From: Neorhizobium huautlense
GTDB lineage: Bacteria; Pseudomonadota; Alphaproteobacteria; Rhizobiales; Rhizobiaceae
Length of the DNA: 64,000 bases
Direction of reading: 5' to 3'
NCBI RefSeq assembly: GCF_030811685.1
Contig: NZ_JAUSRF010000006.1
Span: 62,001-126,000, forward strand
In this document: positions 53,455 to 62,748 of the stretch, one piece after another
Layout: each line of letters starts with the position of its first letter
How positions within the stretch are numbered: the stretch's first letter is position 1
The notes under the pieces: generated by a model
What the model was told of the DNA's origin: nothing
The model's input: the letters and a program-made list of their open reading frames with translations, nothing else
Databases searched by the model: none
Position numbers and translations under genes: made by a program

Positions 53455-53501
53455 TTTGTCGTCATTTAAAAAATTACGCTAAAAAATTAGGCGATATTGA
53501 A

Positions 53502-53540
53502 GCCGTCAAACTCCCAGAGTTTGGCGGTTTTGTATTTTTA
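53502..53540 (+). terminator. Rho-independent terminator of tesB
   Basis: GCCGTCAAACTC pairs with GAGTTTGGCGG around a three-base loop, then TTTTGTATTTTT. Confidence 0.85.
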
Positions 53541-53575
53541 CTATTCTTTTCAACGTCTTGATTGTCGTTTCGAAT

Positions 53576-53592
53576 CTGGCACGGGCCTTGAA
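53576..53592 (+). promoter_or_regulatory. sigma-54-like promoter of glnK-amtB
   Basis: CTGGCACG-GGCC-TTGAA matches the RpoN consensus (TGGCACR-N4-TTGCW) except for A in place of the -12 C. It lies 88 bases before glnK, the expected place for an NtrC/RpoN-controlled nitrogen operon. Confidence 0.65.
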
Positions 53593-53661
53593 TGGTACGG
53601 ATCAGTCGATGTGCCTGATCAGCCGTCGATCAGGGAACATCGGCCATTGGCGCCGAGATAA

Positions 53662-54018
<357 letters not shown>

Positions 54019-54046
54019 GCGGGCCGGACAGGGGAGTTTTCCAGCT

Positions 54047-55408
54047 ATGTCGTTTACAAAATTTTCTACCCTTGGACGCGTGGGAGCTGCCGCTTCGGCA
54101 TTCCTCGCTCCGGCCGTCGCCTTTGCGCAGGAAGCAGCCGCACCCGCCGCTGAAGCCGCTGCCGCAGCACCGGTTCCGGACAAGGCCGATACCGCCTTCA
54201 TGTTCATCTGCACGCTTCTCGTGTTCTTCATGATCATGCCGGGCATCGCCCTGTTCTACGGCGGCCTCGTGCGCACCAAGAACATGCTGTCCGTCCTGAT
54301 GCAGTGCACGGTTGTTGCAGCCGCCGTCATGCTGATCTGGGTGACCTATGGTTATTCCTTCGCCTTCGGCGGCAGCACGTCTGCCTTCTGGGGCGGCACG
54401 GCAAAGATGTTCCTTTCGGGCGTTACGGTCGATTCGACCGCTGCTACCTTCTCTGATGGCGTCGCCATTCCGGAATTCATCTTCGTGATGTTCCAGATGA
54501 CCTTTGCAGCCCTGACACCTGCCCTGATCGTCGGCGCCTTTGCCGAGCGCATCAAGTTCTCGGCAGCTGTTCTGTTCTGCATCCTGTGGGTCACCTTCGT
54601 GTATTTCCCGATCGCCCACATGGTCTGGGATGCTAACGGCCTGATCTTCGGCTGGGGCGCACTTGATTTCGCTGGCGGCACCGTCGTTCACATCAATGCG
54701 GGTCTCGCAGGTCTCATCGGCGCGATCATGGTCGGCAAGCGTACCGGCTTCGGCAAGGACATGATGGCGCCGCACTCGATGACGCTGACGCTCGTTGGCG
54801 CCGCCATGCTGTGGTTCGGCTGGTTCGGCTTCAACGCCGGCTCCAACCTCGAAGCGTCCGGCGGCGCGATGCTCGCAACCGTCAACACCTTCGTTGCCAC
54901 CGCTGCCGCCATCCTGTCGTGGTGCGTCGTTGAAACCTTCACCCGCGGCAAGGCTTCGCTGCTCGGTGCCGTTTCGGGCATGATTGCCGGCCTCGTCGCC
55001 ATCACGCCTGCTGCCGGCATTGCCGGTCCGATGGGCGCCATTATCATGGGCCTTCTGGTTTCGCCGCTGTGCTACTTCTTCGTCGCCGTGGTGAAGAACA
55101 AGTTCGGTTATGACGATACGGCAGACGTGTTTGGCGTCCACGGCGTTGGCGGCTTCTTCGGCGCTCTGGCCACCGGCATCTTCGCCTCCTCGTCGCTCGG
55201 CGGCATCGGTTATGCCGAAGGCGTCACCATGGGTGCGCAGTTCTGGGTCCAGCTGAAGGCTGTTCTCGTCACCATCGCATGGTGCGGTATCGGTTCCTTC
55301 GTCCTCTACAAGATCGTCGATCTGATCGTCGGTCTGCGCGTCACGGTCGAAGCCGAACGCGAAGGTCTGGACCTCGCCTCGCACGGCGAAGCCGCCTACC
55401 ACGATTGA
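54047..55408 (+). CDS. amtB: ammonium transporter
   Basis: A 453-residue inner-membrane ammonium channel. It opens with a signal-like segment (ASAFLAPAVAFAQ) and an Ala/Glu/Pro linker, then eleven membrane segments. Family motifs: FYGGLVRTKNMLSVLMQ, DFAGGTVVHINAGLAGL and DDTADVFGVHGVGGFFGA, including the pore His pair. The ATG at 54047 has GGGGAG ten bases upstream. It is the second gene of glnK-amtB and ends in a strong terminator. Confidence 0.97.
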   Translation: MSFTKFSTLGRVGAAASAFLAPAVAFAQEAAAPAAEAAAAAPVPDKADTAFMFICTLLVFFMIMPGIALFYGGLVRTKNMLSVLMQCTVVAAAVMLIWVTYGYSFAFGGSTSAFWGGTAKMFLSGVTVDSTAATFSDGVAIPEFIFVMFQMTFAALTPALIVGAFAERIKFSAAVLFCILWVTFVYFPIAHMVWDANGLIFGWGALDFAGGTVVHINAGLAGLIGAIMVGKRTGFGKDMMAPHSMTLTLVGAAMLWFGWFGFNAGSNLEASGGAMLATVNTFVATAAAILSWCVVETFTRGKASLLGAVSGMIAGLVAITPAAGIAGPMGAIIMGLLVSPLCYFFVAVVKNKFGYDDTADVFGVHGVGGFFGALATGIFASSSLGGIGYAEGVTMGAQFWVQLKAVLVTIAWCGIGSFVLYKIVDLIVGLRVTVEAEREGLDLASHGEAAYHD

Positions 55409-55457
55409 TGGTTCTGAACGCGGCGGACCGCTACCGCCGTGCATCCTGAACAACACG

Positions 55458-55490
55458 AAAGGCCCGGAAACATCGTGTTCCGGGCCTTTT
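55458..55490 (+). terminator. Rho-independent terminator of amtB
   Basis: AAAGGCCCGGAA and TTCCGGGCCTTTT pair around a short loop with a terminal T-run, 50 bases past the stop. Confidence 0.92.
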
Positions 55491-55629
55491 CCGTGGGTAA
55501 ATTTTGCCCTTACAGGCGTGGTTAAAGTTGCGTTAACCTGCTTTCGTTAGCTTGCTCTCATCTGGGCGCATTGCGTGTCGGGCCGCCGATTCGACCGCCA
55601 TGCCCAAAACTGGTTACAGGCTGGTGATA

Positions 55630-58269
55630 ATGAGCAGAAGCAATTCGGCAGCCATGGCGCATCGTTCGACGCGCGTCGTGCTTACCGCTTTCGTCATGCG
55701 TCAGGTTCTGGCGCTTCTGGGTTTCGGGATCTTTCTCGGGCTTGCGCTGGCCATTGCCGCGCTGGCAACGTGGAACGTTGCTGATCCGAGCTTCTCTTAT
55801 GCCACGGATAACCAGCCGAGCAATATTCTCGGCGCACCGGGTGCGGCCTTTGCCGACATGATGATGCAGTTTTTAGGGCTCGCCAGCGTGCTGGCCCTGC
55901 TGCCCATTCTCGCCTGGGCAATGGCGCTGATCACCGGTCGCCACATCGATCGCCTTCCTGCCCGCATCGCCGCTTGGGCGGGTGCCGCCCTTGCCGGTGC
56001 CGCCACGATCGGCTGTTTTCCTGCTCCGCTCACCTGGCCCATCCCCAACGGTATCGGTGGTGTTCTGGGTGACATGATCCTGCGCTTCCCGGCGCTTTTT
56101 GTCGGCGCTTACCCCACCGGCATGCTCGCCACCATTCTCGGCTGCATCTTTGCCCTGCCGACCGCCTGGCTGATGCTGTTTGCCTCGGGCATGATCGGTC
56201 ACCGCGAAGCTGTGGAAGTCGATGAAGACGATATCCCCGAACCGCCGCGCCGCAATGCCGCGCAGGATGAAGACGAGGATGACGAAGGCGGCTTTGGCGG
56301 TTTCCTCGCTTTCGGCGCGCTTGCGCATTACTGGTATATGGGGCAGGCCCAGTTCCGTCGTCTGTTCGGCATCAAGTCGCGGTCGCGCATGGGCGGCCAG
56401 CACGAACAGCCTTACGATTTCAACGATGACGAATTCGGCGGCCTGAACGAGCCTGTCCGCGCCAAGGCGAACCGTGGCGAACGCCGCGAGCCGTCCATGG
56501 ATGGCGGCGAGTTTGCCAACCGCACGATGGCGCGTCGCGCCATCGCTGCCCCGCCCATGTCACATGAGGACGAAGACGATTATGACGACGATGTCGGCAT
56601 GCGTCGCCCGGCCGGCATCCTGCCGGATGACGACGAGTTCGTCTCGAGCCCGCGCGGCCGTGGCAATTCGCGTGTGACGCCGGCTGCTACCCCGCCAAAA
56701 CCGAGCGCCCGTGTCGGTCGCGAAGCCCAGTCCTCGTTTATCGATCCCGAAGGTTTCCAGCTGCCCTCCGTGCATCTGCTGACGGAACCGAAGGCCGTTG
56801 CCCGCGATGCGTCTCTTTCCGCCGATGCGCTGGAGCAGAATGCCCGCATGCTGGAAGGCGTGCTCGAAGATTTTGGCGTCAAGGGCGAGATCATCCATGT
56901 CCGCCCCGGCCCGGTCGTCACGCTTTACGAACTGGAGCCGGCCCCCGGCATCAAGTCGTCGCGCGTCATTGGTCTTGCCGACGATATCGCCCGCTCTATG
57001 AGCGCGATCGCTGCCCGTGTCGCCGTCGTTCCCGGCCGCAACGCGATCGGTATCGAACTGCCGAATTCCACCCGCGAAACCGTCTATCTGCGCGAAATGA
57101 TCGGTAGCCGTGATTTCGAGGGCAGCAAGGCCAAGCTCGCCATGGCGCTCGGCAAGACGATCGGTGGCGAACCCGTGATCGCCGATCTCGCCAAGATGCC
57201 GCATCTTCTCGTTGCCGGTACCACCGGTTCGGGTAAGTCTGTCGCCATCAACACTATGATCCTGTCGCTGCTTTACCGGCACAGCCCGGAAAAATGCCGC
57301 CTGATCATGATCGATCCAAAAATGCTGGAACTGTCGATCTATGACGGCATTCCGCATCTGCTCTCGCCTGTCGTCACCGATCCGAAAAAGGCCGTCGTCG
57401 CGCTCAAGTGGACCGTCCGCGAGATGGAAGAGCGCTACAAGAAGATGTCGAAGATCGGCGTCCGCAACATCGATGGCTTCAATACCCGCGTCGAACAGGC
57501 GCTTGCCAAGGGCGAGGTTCTGACCCGCACCGTGCAGACCGGCTTCGACCGCCAGACGGGCGAAGCGATGTACGAGACGGAAGAGTTCGATCTGAAGCCG
57601 CTGCCCTATATCGTCGTCGTCATCGACGAAATGGCCGACCTGATGATGGTCGCCGGCAAGGATATCGAAGGCGCGGTGCAGCGTCTGGCGCAGATGGCAC
57701 GTGCCGCCGGCATCCATGTGATCATGGCGACGCAGCGTCCGTCCGTCGACGTTATCACTGGCACGATCAAGGCCAATTTCCCGACCCGCATCTCCTTCCA
57801 GGTGACGTCGAAGATCGACAGCCGCACCATTCTGGGTGAGCAGGGTGCCGAACAGCTGCTCGGCATGGGCGACATGCTCTATATGGCCGGTGGGGGCCGT
57901 ATCCAGCGTGTCCATGGTCCGTTCGTGTCGGATAACGAAGTCGAGGAAATCGTCTCCTACTTGAAAAGCCAGGGTGCGCCCCAATATCTCGAAGCAATTA
58001 CGGCAGACGACGAGGATGACGACGAAGGCGGCCCGGCGGGCACATCCAATCTTTCCGATTCGGATGACCCCTACGATCAGGCAGTGGCAATCGTGCTGCG
58101 TGACGGCAAGGCGTCGACGTCCTATATCCAGCGTCGGCTGGGCATCGGTTACAACCGCGCTGCATCGCTGATCGAGCGAATGGAGCAGGAAGGGCTGATC
58201 GGCCCGGCCAACCATGCCGGCAAAAGAGAGATACTTGTGCCGACAGAGAACGATATTCTCGATCGGTAA
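55630..58269 (+). CDS. ftsK: DNA translocase FtsK
   Basis: An 879-residue septal motor that pumps chromosome ends to the dif site at division. Four membrane segments lie in the first 190 residues; an acidic, Asp/Glu/Arg-rich linker (about 195-400) follows; then the alpha/beta motor with Walker [16 protein letters not shown] near 530 and Walker [13 protein letters not shown]; and the C-terminal winged-helix gamma domain ([20 protein letters not shown]..) that reads KOPS. The linker is short relative to E. coli FtsK. The ATG at 55630 is chosen to open MSRSNSAAM; ATGs further upstream are possible and no ribosome site decides. Confidence 0.95.
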   Translation: MSRSNSAAMAHRSTRVVLTAFVMRQVLALLGFGIFLGLALAIAALATWNVADPSFSYATDNQPSNILGAPGAAFADMMMQFLGLASVLALLPILAWAMALITGRHIDRLPARIAAWAGAALAGAATIGCFPAPLTWPIPNGIGGVLGDMILRFPALFVGAYPTGMLATILGCIFALPTAWLMLFASGMIGHREAVEVDEDDIPEPPRRNAAQDEDEDDEGGFGGFLAFGALAHYWYMGQAQFRRLFGIKSRSRMGGQHEQPYDFNDDEFGGLNEPVRAKANRGERREPSMDGGEFANRTMARRAIAAPPMSHEDEDDYDDDVGMRRPAGILPDDDEFVSSPRGRGNSRVTPAATPPKPSARVGREAQSSFIDPEGFQLPSVHLLTEPKAVARDASLSADALEQNARMLEGVLEDFGVKGEIIHVRPGPVVTLYELEPAPGIKSSRVIGLADDIARSMSAIAARVAVVPGRNAIGIELPNSTRETVYLREMIGSRDFEGSKAKLAMALGKTIGGEPVIADLAKMPHLLVAGTTGSGKSVAINTMILSLLYRHSPEKCRLIMIDPKMLELSIYDGIPHLLSPVVTDPKKAVVALKWTVREMEERYKKMSKIGVRNIDGFNTRVEQALAKGEVLTRTVQTGFDRQTGEAMYETEEFDLKPLPYIVVVIDEMADLMMVAGKDIEGAVQRLAQMARAAGIHVIMATQRPSVDVITGTIKANFPTRISFQVTSKIDSRTILGEQGAEQLLGMGDMLYMAGGGRIQRVHGPFVSDNEVEEIVSYLKSQGAPQYLEAITADDEDDDEGGPAGTSNLSDSDDPYDQAVAIVLRDGKASTSYIQRRLGIGYNRAASLIERMEQEGLIGPANHAGKREILVPTENDILDR

Positions 58270-58342
58270 CCGCGCTGTGATCAGGCGCGGCCATCAAGCC
58301 GCCGCCTTTCATGGTGAGGAAGAGACTGAAGGAGAATACTGA

Positions 58343-58987
58343 ATGACACTGAAGACCATGCCGCAGATCCTGACGCCCTCCCTCAGCCGCCGCGCTTTTG
58401 TCACCGGCGTCACGGCCACGGCTTTTGGTAGTCTTATCGGCCTGCCTGCACTTGCGCAGGGCACCGCCTCGGCGCAGAAGATCGCCGACCATTTTTCCTC
58501 GGTCAAAACCATGATGGGCGAATTCGTTCAGTTCGGCCCGCGCGGTGAGCAGACCGGCGGCAAATTCTTCATCGAACGCCCCGGCAAGCTGCGTTTCAAT
58601 TTCGAGGATCCGTCGCCGATCCGCGTTATCGCCGACGGCAAGAACGTGGTTATCGGTAACCTGAAGCTGAAGACCTGGGACATCTATCCCCTGTCCAAGA
58701 CGCCGCTGAGCCTGCTTCTGTCGGACAAGATCGATCTGCAGAACCAGACCGTGCGCGACGTCAAGGAAGAGTCGGACCTGATCACCATCGTGCTCGGCAA
58801 CAAGAGCATCTTTGGCGACAGCACCATTACCATGATGTTCGATCCAAAGACCTACGACCTGCGCCAGTGGACGATTACCGACCTTCAAAACAAGGAAACT
58901 TCGGTGATGATCTACAATGTCCAGAACGGCACGAAGTTCGACGACAAGGTGTTTCAGATCGATTACCAGGCCGTTCACCGCCGATAA
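58343..58987 (+). CDS. lolA: outer-membrane lipoprotein carrier LolA
   Basis: A 214-residue periplasmic carrier that takes lipoproteins from LolCDE to the outer membrane. The body fits LolA (IADHFSSVKTMMGEFVQF, GKFFIERPGKLRFNFEDPSP, LSLLLSDKIDL). The signal peptide carries a twin-arginine motif (SRRAFVT, then a hydrophobic run ending LPALAQ), so export may be by Tat rather than Sec. ATG at 58343 follows GAAGGAG. It lies 73 bases after ftsK, a common neighbourhood in alphaproteobacteria, and may share its transcript. Confidence 0.93.
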   Translation: MTLKTMPQILTPSLSRRAFVTGVTATAFGSLIGLPALAQGTASAQKIADHFSSVKTMMGEFVQFGPRGEQTGGKFFIERPGKLRFNFEDPSPIRVIADGKNVVIGNLKLKTWDIYPLSKTPLSLLLSDKIDLQNQTVRDVKEESDLITIVLGNKSIFGDSTITMMFDPKTYDLRQWTITDLQNKETSVMIYNVQNGTKFDDKVFQIDYQAVHRR

Positions 58988-59099
58988 GCTGTTTATGGGC
59001 AGGACGAGAAACCGAAGGGTCGCGGAAAACGCGGCCTTTCTGCTTTTCAGCACATCGGAAATTTCATAGACCCTTGCCCATCAGCAGGGGATCTTTCGA

Positions 59100-59900
59100 A
59101 TGTCATTTTCCATCACCACCTGGAACATCAATTCGGTGCGGCTGCGCATGCCGATCGTTGAGCAGTTCATCGTGCGCCGCCAGCCCGACATTCTCTGCCT
59201 GCAGGAAATCAAGTGCCAGGAGCCCGAATTTCCGCTCGCTCCGCTGAAAGCGCTCGGTTACGAGCACATCATCATTCACGGCCAGAAGGGTTATCACGGT
59301 GTGGCGATCGCCTCGCGTATCCCGCTGTCGGAAGACCATCGCCAGAATTACTGCAATGTCGGTGATGCCCGCCACATCTCGGCGATTTTCGAGCGTGGTT
59401 CGCGTCGCATCCGTCTGCACAATTTCTACGTCCCCGCCGGCGGCGACGAGCCGGACCGCGCCATCAACCCGAAATTCGGCCACAAGCTCGATTTTCTCGA
59501 AGAGATGAAGGCGCTGAGGGCGGATATGCCGGGCGTTTCCTCCATTCTCGTCGGCGACCTTAACATCGCGCCGCTGGAGCACGATGTCTGGTCGCACAAG
59601 CAGCTTTTGAAGATCGTCAGCCATACGCCGGTGGAAACCGACGGCATGAAGGAGGTCATCGCCAAGGGCGGCTGGCTGGACCTGATGCGCCAGTACACGC
59701 CGGAGCCGGAAAAGATCTATACGTGGTGGAGTTACCGCGCCAAGGATTGGGAAGCCGCCAACAAGGGCCGCCGCCTCGACCATATCTGGTCATCGCCGGA
59801 GCTCGGGCCCTTCCTCGACAGAATAGAGGTGCTGAAGGAAGCGCGCGGCTGGAACCAGCCGTCCGACCATGTGCCGGTCACGGCGACGTTCAAGTTCTGA
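59100..59900 (+). CDS. xthA: exodeoxyribonuclease III
   Basis: A 266-residue AP endonuclease/3'-exonuclease for base-excision repair. Motifs of the ExoIII family: TTWNINSVRLR, CLQEIKCQE (metal-binding Glu), NFYVPAGGDEPDR, GDLNIAPLEHDV, and the end block WNQPSDHVPVTA with the catalytic Asp-His. Length fits XthA. ATG at 59100 with GGGG ten bases upstream. Confidence 0.95.
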   Translation: MSFSITTWNINSVRLRMPIVEQFIVRRQPDILCLQEIKCQEPEFPLAPLKALGYEHIIIHGQKGYHGVAIASRIPLSEDHRQNYCNVGDARHISAIFERGSRRIRLHNFYVPAGGDEPDRAINPKFGHKLDFLEEMKALRADMPGVSSILVGDLNIAPLEHDVWSHKQLLKIVSHTPVETDGMKEVIAKGGWLDLMRQYTPEPEKIYTWWSYRAKDWEAANKGRRLDHIWSSPELGPFLDRIEVLKEARGWNQPSDHVPVTATFKF

Positions 59901-59935
59901 TGAAAAATCCGGGCTGAATGGCCCGGCGTCATTTC

Positions 59936-60391
59936 CTACTGGAAACGGCTTTCCATCGCCGCCGCCGCCTGCGCCATGCGCACCAGATTGTCTCGGATGC
60001 GTGCCTGCAAAATCTGCGCCGCGCGCGGATATTCTTCCAGCAGGCGGTGGAAAAGGGTGCGCGTCACTTTCAGCACATCGCTGTCCTGCACAGCGACTGC
60101 CGTATATTTGCGCTCGACCATGGTGATCAGGGCCAGTTCGGAAAGCAGTGTGCCGGCACTCACTTCCTTTTCCACCTGCATGTGGCCATCGCGTCCCAGT
60201 GTGGAAAGCTGAAAGCGCCCGCTTGCCACCACGAAGGCGGATTCGGCTGGGGAGTGTTCGCGAAACAGCGCCTGGCCGTGCGCGATGGTGCGGCGTTCGG
60301 CGCCGAAGGCGATCAGCCGCAGCTGGTCGCCATCCATGTCGGAAAACAATGGCACCTGCGAAAGCAGGCGAATGTCGTCGGCAAGTGCCAT
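59936..60391 (-). CDS. cyclic-nucleotide-binding domain protein
   Basis: A 151-residue protein made only of a CRP-type cyclic-nucleotide-binding fold: LLSQVPLFSDMDGDQLRLIA, then GEALFREHSPAESAFVVASG-type phosphate cassette and VEKEVSAGTLLSELALITMV. There is no DNA-binding helix-turn-helix, so it should signal by protein contact. It lies 12 bases downstream of the OmpR-type regulator gene on the same strand, so they form an operon; the same pairing is known in Brucella next to OtpR/CenR. Confidence 0.85.
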   Translation of the reverse strand: MALADDIRLLSQVPLFSDMDGDQLRLIAFGAERRTIAHGQALFREHSPAESAFVVASGRFQLSTLGRDGHMQVEKEVSAGTLLSELALITMVERKYTAVAVQDSDVLKVTRTLFHRLLEEYPRAAQILQARIRDNLVRMAQAAAAMESRFQ

Positions 60392-60403
60392 TGTCGAAAA
60401 TCC

Positions 60404-61087
60404 TTACGGTACGATCTTGTAGCCGCCGTTTTCCGTCACGAGGATTTCCGCGTTGGACGGGTCGCGCTCGATTTTCTGGCGCAGGCGGTAGACATGGGTT
60501 TCCAGCGTGTGCGTGGTGACGCCGGAATTATAACCCCAGACCTCTTCCAGCAACACGTCTCGTGTCACAACCTTCTGTCCGGCGCGGTAGAGATAACGGA
60601 TGATCGCCGCTTCCTTTTCCGTCAAACGGATCTTTTTGCCGTCATCGGTGGTCAAAAGCTTCTGACTCGGTTTGAACACGTAAGGCCCGACGGTGAAGGT
60701 GGCGTCCTCGCTCTGCTCGTACTGGCGCAGCTGGCCGCGAATACGGGCCAGCAGAACCGCGAAACGGAAGGGCTTGGTCACATAGTCGTTGGCGCCGGCT
60801 TCGAGACCGAGAATGGTGTCGCTGTCGGTGTCGTGGCCGGTCAGCATGATGATCGGCGCCTTGAAGCCGCCCTTGCGCAGCAGTTTCACCGCCTCGCGAC
60901 CGTCCATGTCCGGCAGGCCGACATCCATGATCAGCAGATCGATCTGGCCGGCCTTGGCTGCCTGCATCGCCTTGGTGGCGTTGCTTTCCTGCAGAATGTT
61001 AAATTCTTCATAGAAGGAAAGCTGCTCGACCAGGGTTTCGCGCAGGTCGTTATCGTCGTCGACCAGAAGGATGGTGCGTGCTGCCAT
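60404..61087 (-). CDS. OmpR-family response regulator (OtpR/CenR-like)
   Basis: A 227-residue two-component regulator: receiver domain with ILLVDDDNDLR, phospho-Asp in LLIMDVGLPDMDG, Thr in IIMLTGHD and Lys in YVTKPFR, then a winged-helix DNA-binding domain (IRLTEKEAAIIRYLYRAGQK, HVYRLRQKIERDPS). By sequence feel and by its partner gene for a cyclic-nucleotide-binding protein it resembles Brucella OtpR, also called CenR, a cell-envelope and division regulator. ATG at 61087 is chosen because it begins the receiver. No sensor kinase is adjacent. Confidence 0.85.
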   Translation of the reverse strand: MAARTILLVDDDNDLRETLVEQLSFYEEFNILQESNATKAMQAAKAGQIDLLIMDVGLPDMDGREAVKLLRKGGFKAPIIMLTGHDTDSDTILGLEAGANDYVTKPFRFAVLLARIRGQLRQYEQSEDATFTVGPYVFKPSQKLLTTDDGKKIRLTEKEAAIIRYLYRAGQKVVTRDVLLEEVWGYNSGVTTHTLETHVYRLRQKIERDPSNAEILVTENGGYKIVP

Positions 61088-61212
61088 GTAAGAACTTGCC
61101 TCTTTGTTGTCGCGGGCCATCACGGATGGTGCGCGGCCGACTGTTTCGGGCACTTGATGTAAGTGCTAGCTTGCTATGAATTCAAATAAAATCATGAGCA
61201 AAGCAAAAACTT

Positions 61213-61767
61213 GTGAGGAAAATGCGAGCAGATTGCCAAAAGAAAAGGGGGGCTTCGACGATTGTCGTACGCCAGGTGCCCGGAAACCGCTCGCGCGCCC
61301 TCGTCCAGCTCGGTCCGGTGACGCTTCCGGCGGCCATCGGACGCTCCGGCCGAACCGCGTTCAAGCGCGAGGGAGACGGTGCAACACCGATCGCCGCCAT
61401 GCCCGTTCTTTACGGTTTCGTGCGCGGTGATCGCGTCCGTGCGCTGCCTACCGCCTTGCCCATGCGCCGCATCCGGCCCGACATGTTGTGGTGCGACCAG
61501 CCGGAACACCCGAGCTACAATCGGCTCGTCAAGGCGCCGTTCAAACCCAGCCATGAGGAGATGAAGCGGGAAGACGGGCTTTACGACGTCTGCCTCGTGC
61601 TCGACTGGAATGTTTCGTCGCGCCAACGGAATCGCGGCTCGGCGATCTTTTTTCACCTCATCCGTCCCGGTTATCAGCCGACGGCGGGATGCGTCGCCGT
61701 CAAGTTGCGGGACATGCAGCGGCTGTTGCGCTTCATCCGCAAGGGAACGGTGGTGAAGGTTCTCTGA
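61213..61767 (+). CDS. L,D-transpeptidase catalytic-domain (YkuD-like) protein
   Basis: A 184-residue protein with a YkuD-type fold: substrate His in FFHLIRPGYQPTAGCVAVKL and catalytic Cys in TAGCVAV, close to the family HGC motif. It lacks a clear signal peptide; the N-terminus is short and basic (KMRADCQKKRG), so it may be cytosolic or start elsewhere. GTG at 61213 or ATG at 61222 could be the start. L,D-transpeptidases make 3-3 crosslinks, common in Rhizobiales cell walls, but this short form could have another task. Confidence 0.8.
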   Translation: MRKMRADCQKKRGASTIVVRQVPGNRSRALVQLGPVTLPAAIGRSGRTAFKREGDGATPIAAMPVLYGFVRGDRVRALPTALPMRRIRPDMLWCDQPEHPSYNRLVKAPFKPSHEEMKREDGLYDVCLVLDWNVSSRQRNRGSAIFFHLIRPGYQPTAGCVAVKLRDMQRLLRFIRKGTVVKVL

Positions 61768-62592
61768 TCAGCGACCGATCAGGATGGCGCCTGCCGCCAC
61801 CACCACGCAGGCAAAGATGCGTTTCGGCGTCAGTGCTTCGCCTAAGAAAAGACGTCCGATGATGACGGCAAACACCACGCTGGTTTCGCGGATCGCCGTC
61901 ACCGGCCCGGCAGGGCCGAGCGAATAGGCGGCAACGACGGCGGCATAGGCGATCAGCGCAAACACGCCGCCACCCAATGCCTTCCGTGTTTCGCGCGAGC
62001 GGAAGTCAATGCTCAGGCGCCCGCGCATGACGCAATAGACCGCAACCATCATCACGCCATAGATCAGCAGAACCCAGGCGGAATAGGTCATCGTCTCATC
62101 GACATGGCGGACGCCGCTTGAATCGATCAGGGCGTAGGTGGAAATGATCGAACCGCAGACGAGCGCCAGCCCGAGCGACACCGGGGAAACGCCGGAACGC
62201 CCCAGAACGAGGCTCATGATGCCGGTGGCAATCAGGGCCACGCCGGCAATCTGCGGCGTTTCCAGATGCACGCCCAGAAACAGGATGCTCGCCAACGTCA
62301 CCAGAAGCGGCACCGTGCCGCGCACGATCGGATAAACCTGCCCAAGATCGCCATAACGGTAGGCCGCGACCAGAATGAAGCTGTAGGCCGTCTGCAGCGC
62401 CGAGGAGGCGATAATGAAGGCAAGTGCTGTTGGCGAGGGCAGGGGATAGATGAGGATCAGCGGCACGGAAACGATCGTGCCGGAAATGCTCATCACCGTC
62501 ACCGACCACATGCGGTCGGCGCCCGAGCGCAAAAAGGCGTTCCAGCTGGCGTGCAGAATGGCCGCAAACAGCGCCAGGCCGATCATTGTCAT
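61768..62592 (-). CDS. EamA/DMT-family transporter
   Basis: A 274-residue inner-membrane protein with about ten hydrophobic segments in two EamA halves (LALFAAILHASWNAFLRSG; QVYPIVRGTVPLLVTLASIL; second half ends LGEALTPKRIFACVVVAAG). Substrate unknown. I choose the ATG at 62592, because a TTGACA-N16-TATGTT promoter lies at 62642-62669 and longer start choices would fall in or before it. Its stop directly abuts the stop of the L,D-transpeptidase-like gene. Confidence 0.86.
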   Translation of the reverse strand: MTMIGLALFAAILHASWNAFLRSGADRMWSVTVMSISGTIVSVPLILIYPLPSPTALAFIIASSALQTAYSFILVAAYRYGDLGQVYPIVRGTVPLLVTLASILFLGVHLETPQIAGVALIATGIMSLVLGRSGVSPVSLGLALVCGSIISTYALIDSSGVRHVDETMTYSAWVLLIYGVMMVAVYCVMRGRLSIDFRSRETRKALGGGVFALIAYAAVVAAYSLGPAGPVTAIRETSVVFAVIIGRLFLGEALTPKRIFACVVVAAGAILIGR

Positions 62593-62641
62593 GTTCAAGG
62601 GGGAAGGCGCCTTCGACGCAGCTGAAGATTCTTGTCGCGCC

Positions 62642-62669
62642 AACATAAAATCGGCGTGACGTCTGTCAA
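62642..62669 (-). promoter_or_regulatory. sigma-70-type promoter of the EamA-family gene
   Basis: TTGACA (62669-62664) and TATGTT (62647-62642) on the minus strand with a 16-base spacer; a perfect -35 box. Confidence 0.6.
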
Positions 62670-62710
62670 TGCGTTGATGGGGCCGCACGCGCCGAAATGA
62701 AGCGCTCGGA

Positions 62711-62741
62711 AAAGAAAGGGCCAGGAAATTCCCGGCCCTTG
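62711..62741 (-). terminator. Rho-independent terminator of leuC
   Basis: On the minus strand AAGGGCC-GGGAA pairs with TTCC-TGGCCCTT, followed by TCTTTT, eight bases past the leuC stop. Confidence 0.82.
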
Positions 62742-62748
62742 CAAAAAA

